Positions 1-5,398 of a stretch of 7,010 bases of DNA are shown here, piece after piece. The notes below the pieces were generated by a model. That model was not told where the DNA came from. It made no database searches and was given only the letters and a program-made list of their open reading frames with translations. Every line of letters begins with the position of its first letter. The first letter of the stretch is position 1. The position numbers and the translations under genes were made by a program. This DNA is from Nitrosopumilales archaeon (GTDB taxonomy: Archaea; Thermoproteota; Nitrososphaeria; Nitrososphaerales; Nitrososphaeraceae): the NCBI GenBank assembly GCA_009665115.1, contig WJXE01000095.1:1-7010 (forward strand), read 5' to 3'.

Positions 1-77
1 ACGCGCAACAAAAGCGCCCGACATACAACAGCCATTCTTAGCACCCGCGTTCGCAACAGAACCGTATCCAAAGAAAC

Positions 78-86
78 GTTAATAAG
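78..86 (+). promoter_or_regulatory. TATA-like box for padR, probable leaderless promoter
   Basis: The AT-rich element GTTAATAAG is centred about 27 bases before the ATG at 110, where an archaeal TATA box would lie if transcription began at or next to the start codon. No Shine-Dalgarno sequence precedes the ATG, which fits a leaderless message. This is inferred from position and composition only; no transcription start is known. Confidence 0.45.
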
Positions 87-87
87 T

Positions 88-107
88 CACTAGCGATATT
101 ACTAGTG
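88..107. promoter_or_regulatory. Perfect inverted repeat, candidate PadR operator
   Basis: The sequence holds CACTAG, eight bases, then CTAGTG: a perfect 6-8-6 inverted repeat. It lies between the TATA-like box and the padR ATG at 110. The same stretch also reads as a near-perfect tandem of ACTAGYGATAT (89-99 and 101-111), with the second copy running into the start codon. PadR proteins are known to bind dyads with about eight bases between half-sites (ATGT-N8-ACAT in Bacillus), and many repress their own genes. A repressor bound here would block transcription initiation, so autoregulation is a reasonable inference. Part of the motif recurs upstream of the S-adenosylhomocysteine hydrolase gene. 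Confidence 0.5.
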
Positions 108-109
108 AT

Positions 110-613
110 ATGCTATCCAATTGGTTTTCGAGGGTGGGAAGTGTGATTCCCAGAGGATTCTCAAGGCACTATGTGCTCGGCCTGTTAAAAGACCAACAAC
201 TATCAGGCAAAGAAATTATTGATAAAGCTATTCTCCAAAGTGAGGGAAAATGGAAGCCGTCCCCTGGATTAATTTACCCCATGCTGGGTCGGTTACTCGA
301 AGAGGGGCTTATAGATGAGACAGAGAACGGGAGGTACAAAATTACAGCCAGAGGGCTTGAAATGACTGCTGATATACAGTCAGTTCATAACATGTTACAG
401 AAGCAAGTTGACGTGATGCTAAGGGTAGGGAGTGTCGGTAAATTTATGGCACTAGATCTGATCGACAGAGTATCTACGATAGGAACCACACTCAGCTCAA
501 ATCTTGATAGAATGACACAACAAGAGCGAGACAAGTATAAGCAATTCTTGCTGACTGAATTAAAGAAAATGGACGAGCAAACGGAACACAATGAGAAAGT
601 GGCTGTCGAATAA
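110..613 (+). CDS. PadR family transcriptional regulator
   Basis: Predicted 167-residue cytoplasmic DNA-binding protein. Residues about 18-88 form a PadR winged helix: RHYVLGLLKDQQLSGKEI, then the characteristic WKPSPGLIYPMLGRLLEEGL containing the recognition helix (about 48-67), then the wing with GRYKITARGLE (74-84). Residues about 90-155 are a helical, charged tail of the kind PadR proteins use to dimerise. PadR proteins are usually repressors released by a small molecule; the ligand here cannot be told. The ATG start is preceded by a TATA-like box and an inverted repeat but no ribosome-binding site. The 3' end overlaps the next gene by 23 bases, so the two are probably co-expressed. Family assignment is firm; regulatory targets are inferred. 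Confidence 0.9.
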   Translation: MLSNWFSRVGSVIPRGFSRHYVLGLLKDQQLSGKEIIDKAILQSEGKWKPSPGLIYPMLGRLLEEGLIDETENGRYKITARGLEMTADIQSVHNMLQKQVDVMLRVGSVGKFMALDLIDRVSTIGTTLSSNLDRMTQQERDKYKQFLLTELKKMDEQTEHNEKVAVE

Positions 614-1031
614 CATTAATAATGTTTTATTCACTCCACTAACTTACCAAGTCTTAAGGCCTGGAAATTATTTGTCTTCTACTGCGATAGATGAAAGTAT
701 GCTGCGAATAAACCAACTTATTGATAAGATGAGCGCTATGGAACAAGAAATCGCAAATGAAACTGAAATACTGAAAGAACAGTATATTAACGCCAGCTCC
801 GCGATGGGTGATGCACATAATTATTTTCTTAGTGGCGTCGAATCTGCTCCGTCTCAAAAGTCCTACTTGCTCACATCCAGGGGGATTGAAGTTCTAGGAG
901 AGGAGGTCATTCCAATCAGTGCGTTTATAGACAATGTCGTACGTTATGCAATCTCGCCCAAGAATAAAATCGAAGTGTTATATAACTTGGTTACGCATTT
1001 AAAGAAATTAGATCAAATGCTCTCTTCTTGA
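591..1031 (+). CDS. Small helical protein of unknown function, coupled to padR
   Basis: Predicted 146-residue soluble protein with no recognised family, signal peptide or membrane segment. Its ATG lies inside the end of padR (23-base overlap, different frame), which points to translational coupling and a linked function. Residues about 35-68 are a charged, mostly acidic helix likely to form a coiled coil. Residues 91-104 (SYLLTSRGIEVLGE) resemble the end of the PadR wing in the upstream gene (RYKITARGLEMTAD, 75-88), and both proteins end in a helix carrying LKKxD. The N-terminal half has no PSPG-type recognition helix. It may therefore be a degenerate PadR relative or a partner that pairs with the regulator. 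That is inference from weak similarity; gene reality is well supported by length and overlap. Confidence 0.72.
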   Translation: MRKWLSNNINNVLFTPLTYQVLRPGNYLSSTAIDESMLRINQLIDKMSAMEQEIANETEILKEQYINASSAMGDAHNYFLSGVESAPSQKSYLLTSRGIEVLGEEVIPISAFIDNVVRYAISPKNKIEVLYNLVTHLKKLDQMLSS

Positions 1032-1071
1032 TAACCTCGGTTTATTACCATCTGGGATGTGCAGGTAACTG

Positions 1072-1091
1072 TGATCATCTTATCAATTTTT
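1072..1091 (+). terminator. Weak hairpin and T-run after the padR unit
   Basis: TGAT and ATCA (1072-1075 and 1082-1085) can pair around six bases and are followed by five T residues at 1087-1091. Archaeal terminators depend mainly on the T-run. The placement 40-60 bases after the stop codon at 1031 and before the epimerase gene is suitable, but the stem is short, so this is tentative. Confidence 0.25.
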
Positions 1092-1106
1092 GCGGGCTTG
1101 AATTAT

Positions 1107-1117
1107 CATTATTAATC
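1107..1117 (+). promoter_or_regulatory. TATA-like element upstream of epimerase
   Basis: CATTATTAATC is centred about 38 bases before the ATG at 1150. It would place a transcription start near 1138, giving a leader of roughly a dozen bases that just includes the GGGAG ribosome-binding site at 1140. It is AT-rich and suitably placed, but assigned on composition alone. Confidence 0.3.
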
Positions 1118-1139
1118 AGATTGTCAGATAGTAGAGACT

Positions 1140-1144
1140 GGGAG
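1140..1144 (+). promoter_or_regulatory. Ribosome-binding site of the epimerase
   Basis: GGGAG lies five bases before the ATG at 1150. It contains GGAG, complementary to the usual archaeal 16S rRNA 3' end. It supports the ATG at 1150 as the start and contrasts with padR and the methionyl-tRNA synthetase gene, which show no such site. Confidence 0.5.
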
Positions 1145-1149
1145 ACGAA

Positions 1150-1551
1150 ATGCGAATAGATCATATAGCTATTGCTGTTAACAATTTAGATGAAGCAATA
1201 GGAAACTACCAAAGAATTCTGAAAGTGGACCGTTTAGAAGTAGAAATAGTTCATAATGAGAAGGTCCGAGTTGCAATGCTAGAATTAGCGGACACGAGGA
1301 TTGAGCTGATGGAACCAACAGCCGAAGATAGCCCAATTAAAAAATTTCTAGTCGACCGAGGTGAAGGAATACATCATGTCGCCATAACTGCGGATGATAT
1401 CGAGAAAGACATTTCTAGGGCCACCGCAAATGGTATGAAGACCCTTGGCGGACTGAGGCTTGGATCTTATGGGAGAAGAATTACTTTTATTCATCCCAAA
1501 TCGATTAATGGCGTCCTAATGGAATTTTGCGAGGCTCCAACGAAGGACTAG
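1150..1551 (+). CDS. mce: Methylmalonyl-CoA epimerase
   Basis: Predicted 133-residue enzyme that interconverts (S)- and (R)-methylmalonyl-CoA, supplying the (R)-form to the mutase encoded on the other strand at 5399-6985. It is a vicinal-oxygen-chelate protein with two repeated halves. Likely metal ligands by family alignment are His5 (DHIAIAV), Glu52 (IELMEP), His76 (GEGIHHVAI) and Glu125 (NGVLMEF); Glu37 may be the second catalytic base. The motif FIHPKSINGVLMEF is typical of the family, and the length is full. In Nitrososphaeria the reaction belongs to the 3-hydroxypropionate/4-hydroxybutyrate CO2-fixation cycle; elsewhere it serves propionate metabolism. The gene appears to have its own promoter and a GGGAG ribosome-binding site. 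Function is well supported. Confidence 0.93.
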   Translation: MRIDHIAIAVNNLDEAIGNYQRILKVDRLEVEIVHNEKVRVAMLELADTRIELMEPTAEDSPIKKFLVDRGEGIHHVAITADDIEKDISRATANGMKTLGGLRLGSYGRRITFIHPKSINGVLMEFCEAPTKD

Positions 1552-1557
1552 ACTAAT

Positions 1558-1576
1558 TCGCATAGAGCTAATGCGA
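1558..1576 (+). terminator. Hairpin just after the epimerase stop
   Basis: TCGCAT (1558-1563) and ATGCGA (1571-1576) form a perfect six-base stem with a seven-base loop, starting seven bases after the stop codon. No T-run follows directly; the nearest are four T at 1616-1619 and six T at 1716-1721. It may protect or terminate the message, but the evidence is only structural. Confidence 0.3.
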
Positions 1577-1715
1577 CGCGACATTAACTGGAGTGGCTTT
1601 CTGGATCTGTCCTAATTTTAGTTGCTGATTATTGCTAACGTTATTGACGAGGTTCTGTAGTTGGTGTCAAGTGGATGCACATCAGCGTCAATTTGTGGGG
1701 TAAATCTTCATCGTC

Positions 1716-1721
1716 TTTTTT
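1716..1721 (+). terminator. T-run in the convergent spacer
   Basis: Six consecutive T residues on the + strand lie near the end of the 190-base gap between the convergent epimerase and NMN adenylyltransferase genes. T-runs alone can end transcription in archaea, so this may terminate the rightward transcript. No comparable T-run was seen on the - strand just after the adenylyltransferase stop at 1743. The rest of 1552-1742 shows no tRNA-like or protein-coding signal. Confidence 0.25.
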
Positions 1722-1742
1722 GCATAGTTCAAAGGTCAGTCA

Positions 1743-2294
1743 TCATATTACATTTTTCTCTCTCTCTGATAATTTCTCGTTTAAAAGAAATCGAATTCTT
1801 GTGACACCGTCTATTTGCTCAATGATTCCGGCCACAGCGTCTGGAACAAGTTTTTTCCAGCGATGTGATCCTGACATAAGTTTACGAATATTTGTGCCAT
1901 TGTATTCTTTCCTCCTACTAAACCTAGGTTTCAGAATTTCAGTCTGACCCGACACCAAGTTTGTAACAAATTCGTTGCCAGAATACAGAATATCAAAATG
2001 AGGTACCATAGATTTAAGATGTCCAAACCATCTAGCATTATTTTCATCGTTTACCACAGGTACAATGTGGCATTTTGTCAAATCTATCTTCGATTCTACC
2101 AAAGCGGCATGTATCATCATTATCCGTTCTCCTGCAGTAAACGGATCCGTATAGCTGTAGTTGATTTGGGCGCTTCCGATAGCAATAACTACCTCGTCGC
2201 AATCTTCAAAGATCTGTCCAACGAGGCAAAGATGTCCTTTGTGAAATGGTTGGAAACGTCCCACCATTAGTCCGCGCTTTAAATTATCGACCAT
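1743..2294 (-). CDS. Nicotinamide-nucleotide adenylyltransferase (archaeal type)
   Basis: Predicted 183-residue enzyme that joins NMN and ATP to make NAD. It is a nucleotidyltransferase of the Rossmann type: GRFQPFHKGH near the N-terminus carries the HxGH ATP-binding motif, GSAQINYSYTDPFTAGER follows, and YNGTNIRKLM carries the GTxIR motif that contacts the triphosphate. Length and motifs match archaeal enzymes. The chosen start is the ATG at 2294, which overlaps the end of the methionyl-tRNA synthetase gene by 11 bases. A TTG at 2306 would add four residues (MACT), but archaeal homologues begin shortly before the GRFQPFHKGH motif, so the ATG is preferred. Overlap implies co-transcription with the synthetase. 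NAD is also the bound cofactor of the hydrolase encoded further upstream in this strand. Confidence 0.93.
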   Translation of the reverse strand: MVDNLKRGLMVGRFQPFHKGHLCLVGQIFEDCDEVVIAIGSAQINYSYTDPFTAGERIMMIHAALVESKIDLTKCHIVPVVNDENNARWFGHLKSMVPHFDILYSGNEFVTNLVSGQTEILKPRFSRRKEYNGTNIRKLMSGSHRWKKLVPDAVAGIIEQIDGVTRIRFLLNEKLSEREKNVI

Positions 2295-3963
2295 TGTGCA
2301 TGCCAAGACCTTTTTTTTGTTGTTCTATTATCTCTCTTTCGATCTTGCTGAAAATAGGTTCGACCTTGCCAAGTGAATGCCCAGCAGAAATTCTCATCTG
2401 CGAGGCAGACGACCAGGGTTGTTGGTGTATGCTGTCGGTCATGCCCAACTGGCACCATATTTTCTCACAAGAAAATGGGATAAAAGGCTCTAACATGACT
2501 GCTATTGACCTTACGGCGTTCACTGCAATAAACAACGTTGTCATAGCAGTTTCTTTACGGGCCCAGGGTTGTTTTATTTGGAAGTATTGATTAAAGTGAG
2601 TAGTAAATCTCAGAATTCTTTTCAACGATTTATCGATTTCAAGTGCCGACAACAAGCAACCTACCTCTTGTGCTATTCCTGCAATCTGTGACAGACTAAG
2701 ATTATCATCGGAATCATATTCTGCAGGTTTGGGGACCTTTCCGGAAAATGTTTTCTGGGTAAAAGACAACGCGCGGTTTATAAAGTTCCCTATATTTGCA
2801 ATTAGTTCGTTGTTAATCTTCTCAGAAAATACGTCCCAATCAAAATTGATGTCTGTCTGGGAGTAAGGCGTGATAGATGCTAGGTAAAATCTCAAATAGT
2901 CAGGAGCGAAGGTTGATGTAAAATCTCTGAGACCAATATACCAGTTTCGACTTTTCGAGATCTTTTGATTATGAAGCAGAAGGTGGCCTCTGCTCGGTAT
3001 ATAATCCGGCAATTTGTACTCTTCGTCTATCCCCATCCGCATTGCTGGAAGGATTAGGTAATGATGATACACGATGTCTTTGCCAATAAAGTGATAGATC
3101 TCAGAGCTGTTCCAAAATGTTTTACCCTCCACCCCAGACTGCCGAAGATAGGCAGATAGTGTGGAGATATAGCAGAGATGATTATCGAACCAACCATAGA
3201 ATACCTTTCCCTTGGCCTCTTGCAACGGTACAGGTATGCCCCATGATAAATCTCTCGTTATATCCCAGTCCCGTAGTCCTTCGTTTATCCAGTTAATGAC
3301 ATAATTTTTAACGTCGGATTGAAGATTACTGCTAGTATGTAGCCATGTTTTTAGCTGGCTCGAGAAACCAGAGAGTCTAAAGAAATAGTGCTTGCTCTGT
3401 TTCTTGATGGGTTTATTTCCGCATATCGCACATCGAGGCTCTAGAATCTCATCAGGAACACGTCCACATTTTTCGCAAAGATCGGAATACTGATCTTCGG
3501 CTCCGCAAAAAGGACATTTTCCTATTACATATCTATCGGGCAGGAATTTGTTATCGAATTTACAATAAAACTGTATTACGTCTCGTTCGTAAATGTGACC
3601 ATTTTCCGAAAGCCTTTTGAAAACGTATTGTACAAACTGCCAATTTTCTTTAGAACTTGTACTAGAGAAACTGTCAAAAGATATTCCTAACGTCGTGAAA
3701 TCTTCATAATCTCGCCTATTCCAAAAAGCGACATAGTCGCTAGGACTTTTGTTTTCCCTTTCTGCGTTAATTAGCACGGGAGTTCCAAAATCATCGGAAG
3801 CACAAATATGATAAATTTTCCTTCCTGTTAGCCGAGAATATCGTGTAAAAATATCTGCTGGCAGGTAAGTAGAAGCAATATGACCTAGATGAATTTCACC
3901 ATTTGCATATGGAAGAGCGCTCGTTACGACAGCACTCGTGATTTTCTCGTTGACACCTAGCAC
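2284..3963 (-). CDS. metG: Methionyl-tRNA synthetase
   Basis: Predicted 559-residue class I synthetase that charges tRNA-Met in the cytoplasm. The catalytic Rossmann fold has the HIGH-type motif as HLGH (25-28) and the KMSKS-type motif as KISKS (334-338), both normal variants. The connecting zinc region shows CxxC pairs at 150/153, 163/166 and 178/181. The C-terminal half (about 380-510) is the helical anticodon-binding domain. There is no C-terminal tRNA-binding/dimerisation domain of the kind found in longer (about 700-residue) homologues, so the protein probably acts as the core enzyme unless that domain is encoded elsewhere. Residue runs such as WNRRDYEDF and KISKSRNWYIGL look thaumarchaeal. 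The start is GTG: an in-frame TGA lies nine codons upstream and no closer alternative exists. Confidence 0.95.
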   Translation of the reverse strand: MLGVNEKITSAVVTSALPYANGEIHLGHIASTYLPADIFTRYSRLTGRKIYHICASDDFGTPVLINAERENKSPSDYVAFWNRRDYEDFTTLGISFDSFSSTSSKENWQFVQYVFKRLSENGHIYERDVIQFYCKFDNKFLPDRYVIGKCPFCGAEDQYSDLCEKCGRVPDEILEPRCAICGNKPIKKQSKHYFFRLSGFSSQLKTWLHTSSNLQSDVKNYVINWINEGLRDWDITRDLSWGIPVPLQEAKGKVFYGWFDNHLCYISTLSAYLRQSGVEGKTFWNSSEIYHFIGKDIVYHHYLILPAMRMGIDEEYKLPDYIPSRGHLLLHNQKISKSRNWYIGLRDFTSTFAPDYLRFYLASITPYSQTDINFDWDVFSEKINNELIANIGNFINRALSFTQKTFSGKVPKPAEYDSDDNLSLSQIAGIAQEVGCLLSALEIDKSLKRILRFTTHFNQYFQIKQPWARKETAMTTLFIAVNAVRSIAVMLEPFIPFSCEKIWCQLGMTDSIHQQPWSSASQMRISAGHSLGKVEPIFSKIEREIIEQQKKGLGMHNGR

Positions 3964-3988
3964 AGAAAAATTTCTCGGTTTGGATCAG

Positions 3989-3996
3989 ATTTTAAG
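3989..3996 (-). promoter_or_regulatory. TATA-like box for methionyl-tRNA synthetase
   Basis: CTTAAAAT on the - strand is centred about 29 bases before the GTG at 3963. This is the distance expected if transcription starts at or very near the start codon. No Shine-Dalgarno sequence is present, so the message is probably leaderless and independent of the hydrolase gene, which ends 118 bases upstream. Confidence 0.45.
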
Positions 3997-4081
3997 CTAT
4001 CCCTAACTTAGTGCCTCTGGGCAATTAGTAGTTGGCGATATTTCTGTTATAGACTACGCTAGAGCATGATATGGATTGGAA

Positions 4082-5278
4082 TCAACAATCATCAATCTTT
4101 AGACCTGCTGCTTCGACAGCATAGTGAGCCACATTTATGTCGATGTCAGGCGGAACATTGTGGACTTTGTTTTCCAATGAGTGATAATTCTTTGCAAGAA
4201 ATAAAATTGATAATAACTGGTTGGCAAACGATAATGCCATCACTTCAGGTGGATGCCCCTCGGCACCAACTAGGTTAATAACCCTTCCTTTTGCTAACAG
4301 ATATAGTTTCTTATCACGAAATTTAAAGCAGTCTACGTTAGGCCTCACCAAAACGGGAAATTTGTCTTGAGAAGAAAGATAGTCGATATCTATTTCGACA
4401 TCAAAATGTCCAGCGTTAGCAAGTATCGCCCCATCCTTCATTTTTATCATATGCTCTTCTCTAATAACACGCCTGTTGCCGGTACATGTTATAAATATGT
4501 CACCAAGCTGCGCAATCTCGGATAATCGTTTAACATTGAATCCGTCCATGTGTGCTTCTAGAGCTTTTATGGGATCAATTTCTGTTATGGTAACAATTGC
4601 TCCCATCCCTCTTGCTCTGACAGATACACCTTTTCCTACCCAGCCGTAACCGCATACTATTACTTGTTTCCCTGACAGAAACAACCCAGTTGTCCTCAAG
4701 ATCCCATCAATTGTGCTTTGCCCTGTTCCATATCGGTTATCGAATAAATGTTTTGTATATGCATTATTCACCGCTATCACAGGATATTTCAGGCGTTTCC
4801 TTGACTGTAATATCTCTAACCTCCTCACACCAGTAGTGGTTTCCTCAGTTCCGCCATAGAACCGAGTTGTTCTTAGTTTATGAGCAGCGATATGTAGGTC
4901 ACCCCCATCATCTGTCAGAATATCTGGTCGAAATTGGAGAACGCTATTAATGCACTCACGATATTGCCTTTCCGATTGTCCTCTCCATGCGAAAATCCTT
5001 ATGCCCTTTGAATACAAAAATGCGGCCACATCATCTTGTGTGGATAAGGGATTTGCAGAACAAATTGCGATCCCTGCACCTAACATTTTTGCGGTAATTA
5101 CTAAAACCGACGTTTCTTTTGTAATGTGTAAGCAAAATCCTAATTTATAACCTGATAACGGCTTCTTACCTTCCTTTCTGATCTTAATCTTGTCTAATAT
5201 TGTCATATGGGCCCTAGCCCATCTGTATGACATTTGTCCCTCCTTCGCCAACCCGATATCGGCAATTTTGCTGGACAA
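4082..5278 (-). CDS. ahcY: S-adenosylhomocysteine hydrolase (adenosylhomocysteinase), short C-terminus
   Basis: Predicted 398-residue NAD-dependent enzyme that splits S-adenosylhomocysteine into adenosine and homocysteine, relieving product inhibition of methyltransferases. Substrate-site residues are present: His51/Thr53/Glu55 (CLHITKET), Asp124 (DDGGDL), Glu146 (GGTEETTTG), Lys176 and Asp180 (TKHLFDNRYGTGQS), His291 (NAGHFDVEID) and His342 (AEGHPPEVM). The NAD fold shows GYGWVGKG (210-217) and Glu233. VNN replaces the usual VND before the catalytic lysine. The protein stops at LKIDDC, about 17 residues before the end seen in Methanocaldococcus, so the LTxEQxxYL tail is missing. The TTG start gives the conserved N-terminal length and is the only start before an in-frame TAG at 5303-5305. 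An ATG at 5233 (383 residues) has a strong ribosome-binding site but would remove the conserved LAKEG segment. Confidence 0.9.
   Translation of the reverse strand: MSSKIADIGLAKEGQMSYRWARAHMTILDKIKIRKEGKKPLSGYKLGFCLHITKETSVLVITAKMLGAGIAICSANPLSTQDDVAAFLYSKGIRIFAWRGQSERQYRECINSVLQFRPDILTDDGGDLHIAAHKLRTTRFYGGTEETTTGVRRLEILQSRKRLKYPVIAVNNAYTKHLFDNRYGTGQSTIDGILRTTGLFLSGKQVIVCGYGWVGKGVSVRARGMGAIVTITEIDPIKALEAHMDGFNVKRLSEIAQLGDIFITCTGNRRVIREEHMIKMKDGAILANAGHFDVEIDIDYLSSQDKFPVLVRPNVDCFKFRDKKLYLLAKGRVINLVGAEGHPPEVMALSFANQLLSILFLAKNYHSLENKVHNVPPDIDINVAHYAVEAAGLKIDDC
5237..5245 (-). promoter_or_regulatory. Strong Shine-Dalgarno-like site inside the hydrolase N-terminus
   Basis: The - strand reads AAGGAGGGA followed by CAA and an in-frame ATG at 5233 (Met16 of the long form). 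It is the best ribosome-binding match noticed in the window. However, it also encodes the family-conserved Ala-Lys-Glu-Gly-Gln segment, so the match may be incidental. It could drive a second, shorter product. Confidence 0.35.
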
Positions 5279-5279
5279 C

Positions 5280-5290
5280 GGTAGTGATAT
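5280..5290. repeat. Direct repeat GGTAGTGATAT, copy next to hydrolase start
   Basis: GGTAGTGATAT (+ strand) lies one base upstream of the hydrolase TTG start and recurs exactly at 5309-5319, a 29-base period. The core TAGTGATAT also overlaps the padR start codon (103-111). These are the only three copies found on reading both strands by eye, so a shared regulatory site is likely. The binding protein is unknown; PadR is the natural candidate. Confidence 0.5.
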
Positions 5291-5308
5291 CTCTCTAGGA
5301 TACTAGCA

Positions 5309-5319
5309 GGTAGTGATAT
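5309..5319. repeat. Direct repeat GGTAGTGATAT, distal copy
   Basis: Exact second copy of the 11-base repeat, 31 bases before the hydrolase start. It extends into a small dyad, GGTA-N6-TACC (5309-5322). On the - strand its end, GGTATATCAC, could also serve as a TATA-like element about 40 bases before the TTG. Just inside it, CTAG-GATA-CTAG (5295-5306) recalls the CTAG pair of the padR operator. Confidence 0.5.
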
Positions 5320-5361
5320 ACCAGTCTATGCATCCATGAGCCCGATTGACGCGCAAGATAA

Positions 5362-5385
5362 ACGTTGTTTATTGTCATTCAGAGT
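5362..5385. repeat. Partial duplicate of the mutase 3' end in the spacer
   Basis: This stretch matches 5445-5467, inside the last codons of the mutase gene: twelve identical bases (ACGTTGTTTATT), one extra base, TCA, two mismatches, then CAGAGT, about 21 of 24 positions. The copy lies after the mutase stop and has no long open frame. It may be a remnant of a small tandem duplication, or chance. Confidence 0.35.
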
Positions 5386-5398
5386 TTTTTTACCGAAT

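Noticed and set aside
1..93. Short open stretches at the left edge: + frame 2 ends at TAA 80-82, + frame 1 ends at TAG 91-93, and a minus ATG at 24 opens towards the edge.
   Set aside because: All are under 31 codons in the window, none shows a recognisable motif, and they contradict one another; an upstream gene end is possible but cannot be chosen.
1751..1765. CT dinucleotide run in the adenylyltransferase C-terminus.
   Set aside because: It is explained by codons for the charged C-terminal tail and is too short to be a meaningful repeat.
1675..1947. Plus-strand open frame of 90 codons beginning in the convergent spacer.
   Set aside because: Most of it is antisense to the adenylyltransferase C-terminus; no ribosome-binding site or motif.
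2355..2368. GGTTCGA, resembling a tRNA T-loop, also seen near 5646.
   Set aside because: Both occurrences are inside conserved protein-coding genes with no acceptor stem or D-arm nearby.
2246..2590. Plus-strand open frame of 114 codons crossing the adenylyltransferase/synthetase junction.
   Set aside because: It spans two well supported genes on the other strand and has no family features.
4066..4278. Plus-strand open frame of 70 codons over the hydrolase 3' end.
   Set aside because: It lies antisense to strongly conserved hydrolase coding sequence and shows no motif of its own.
5358..5372. ATAAAC-GTT-GTTTAT inverted repeat in the spacer after the mutase.
   Set aside because: The AT-rich six-base stem with a three-base loop is too weak to call a terminator on the minus strand, where no T-run follows.
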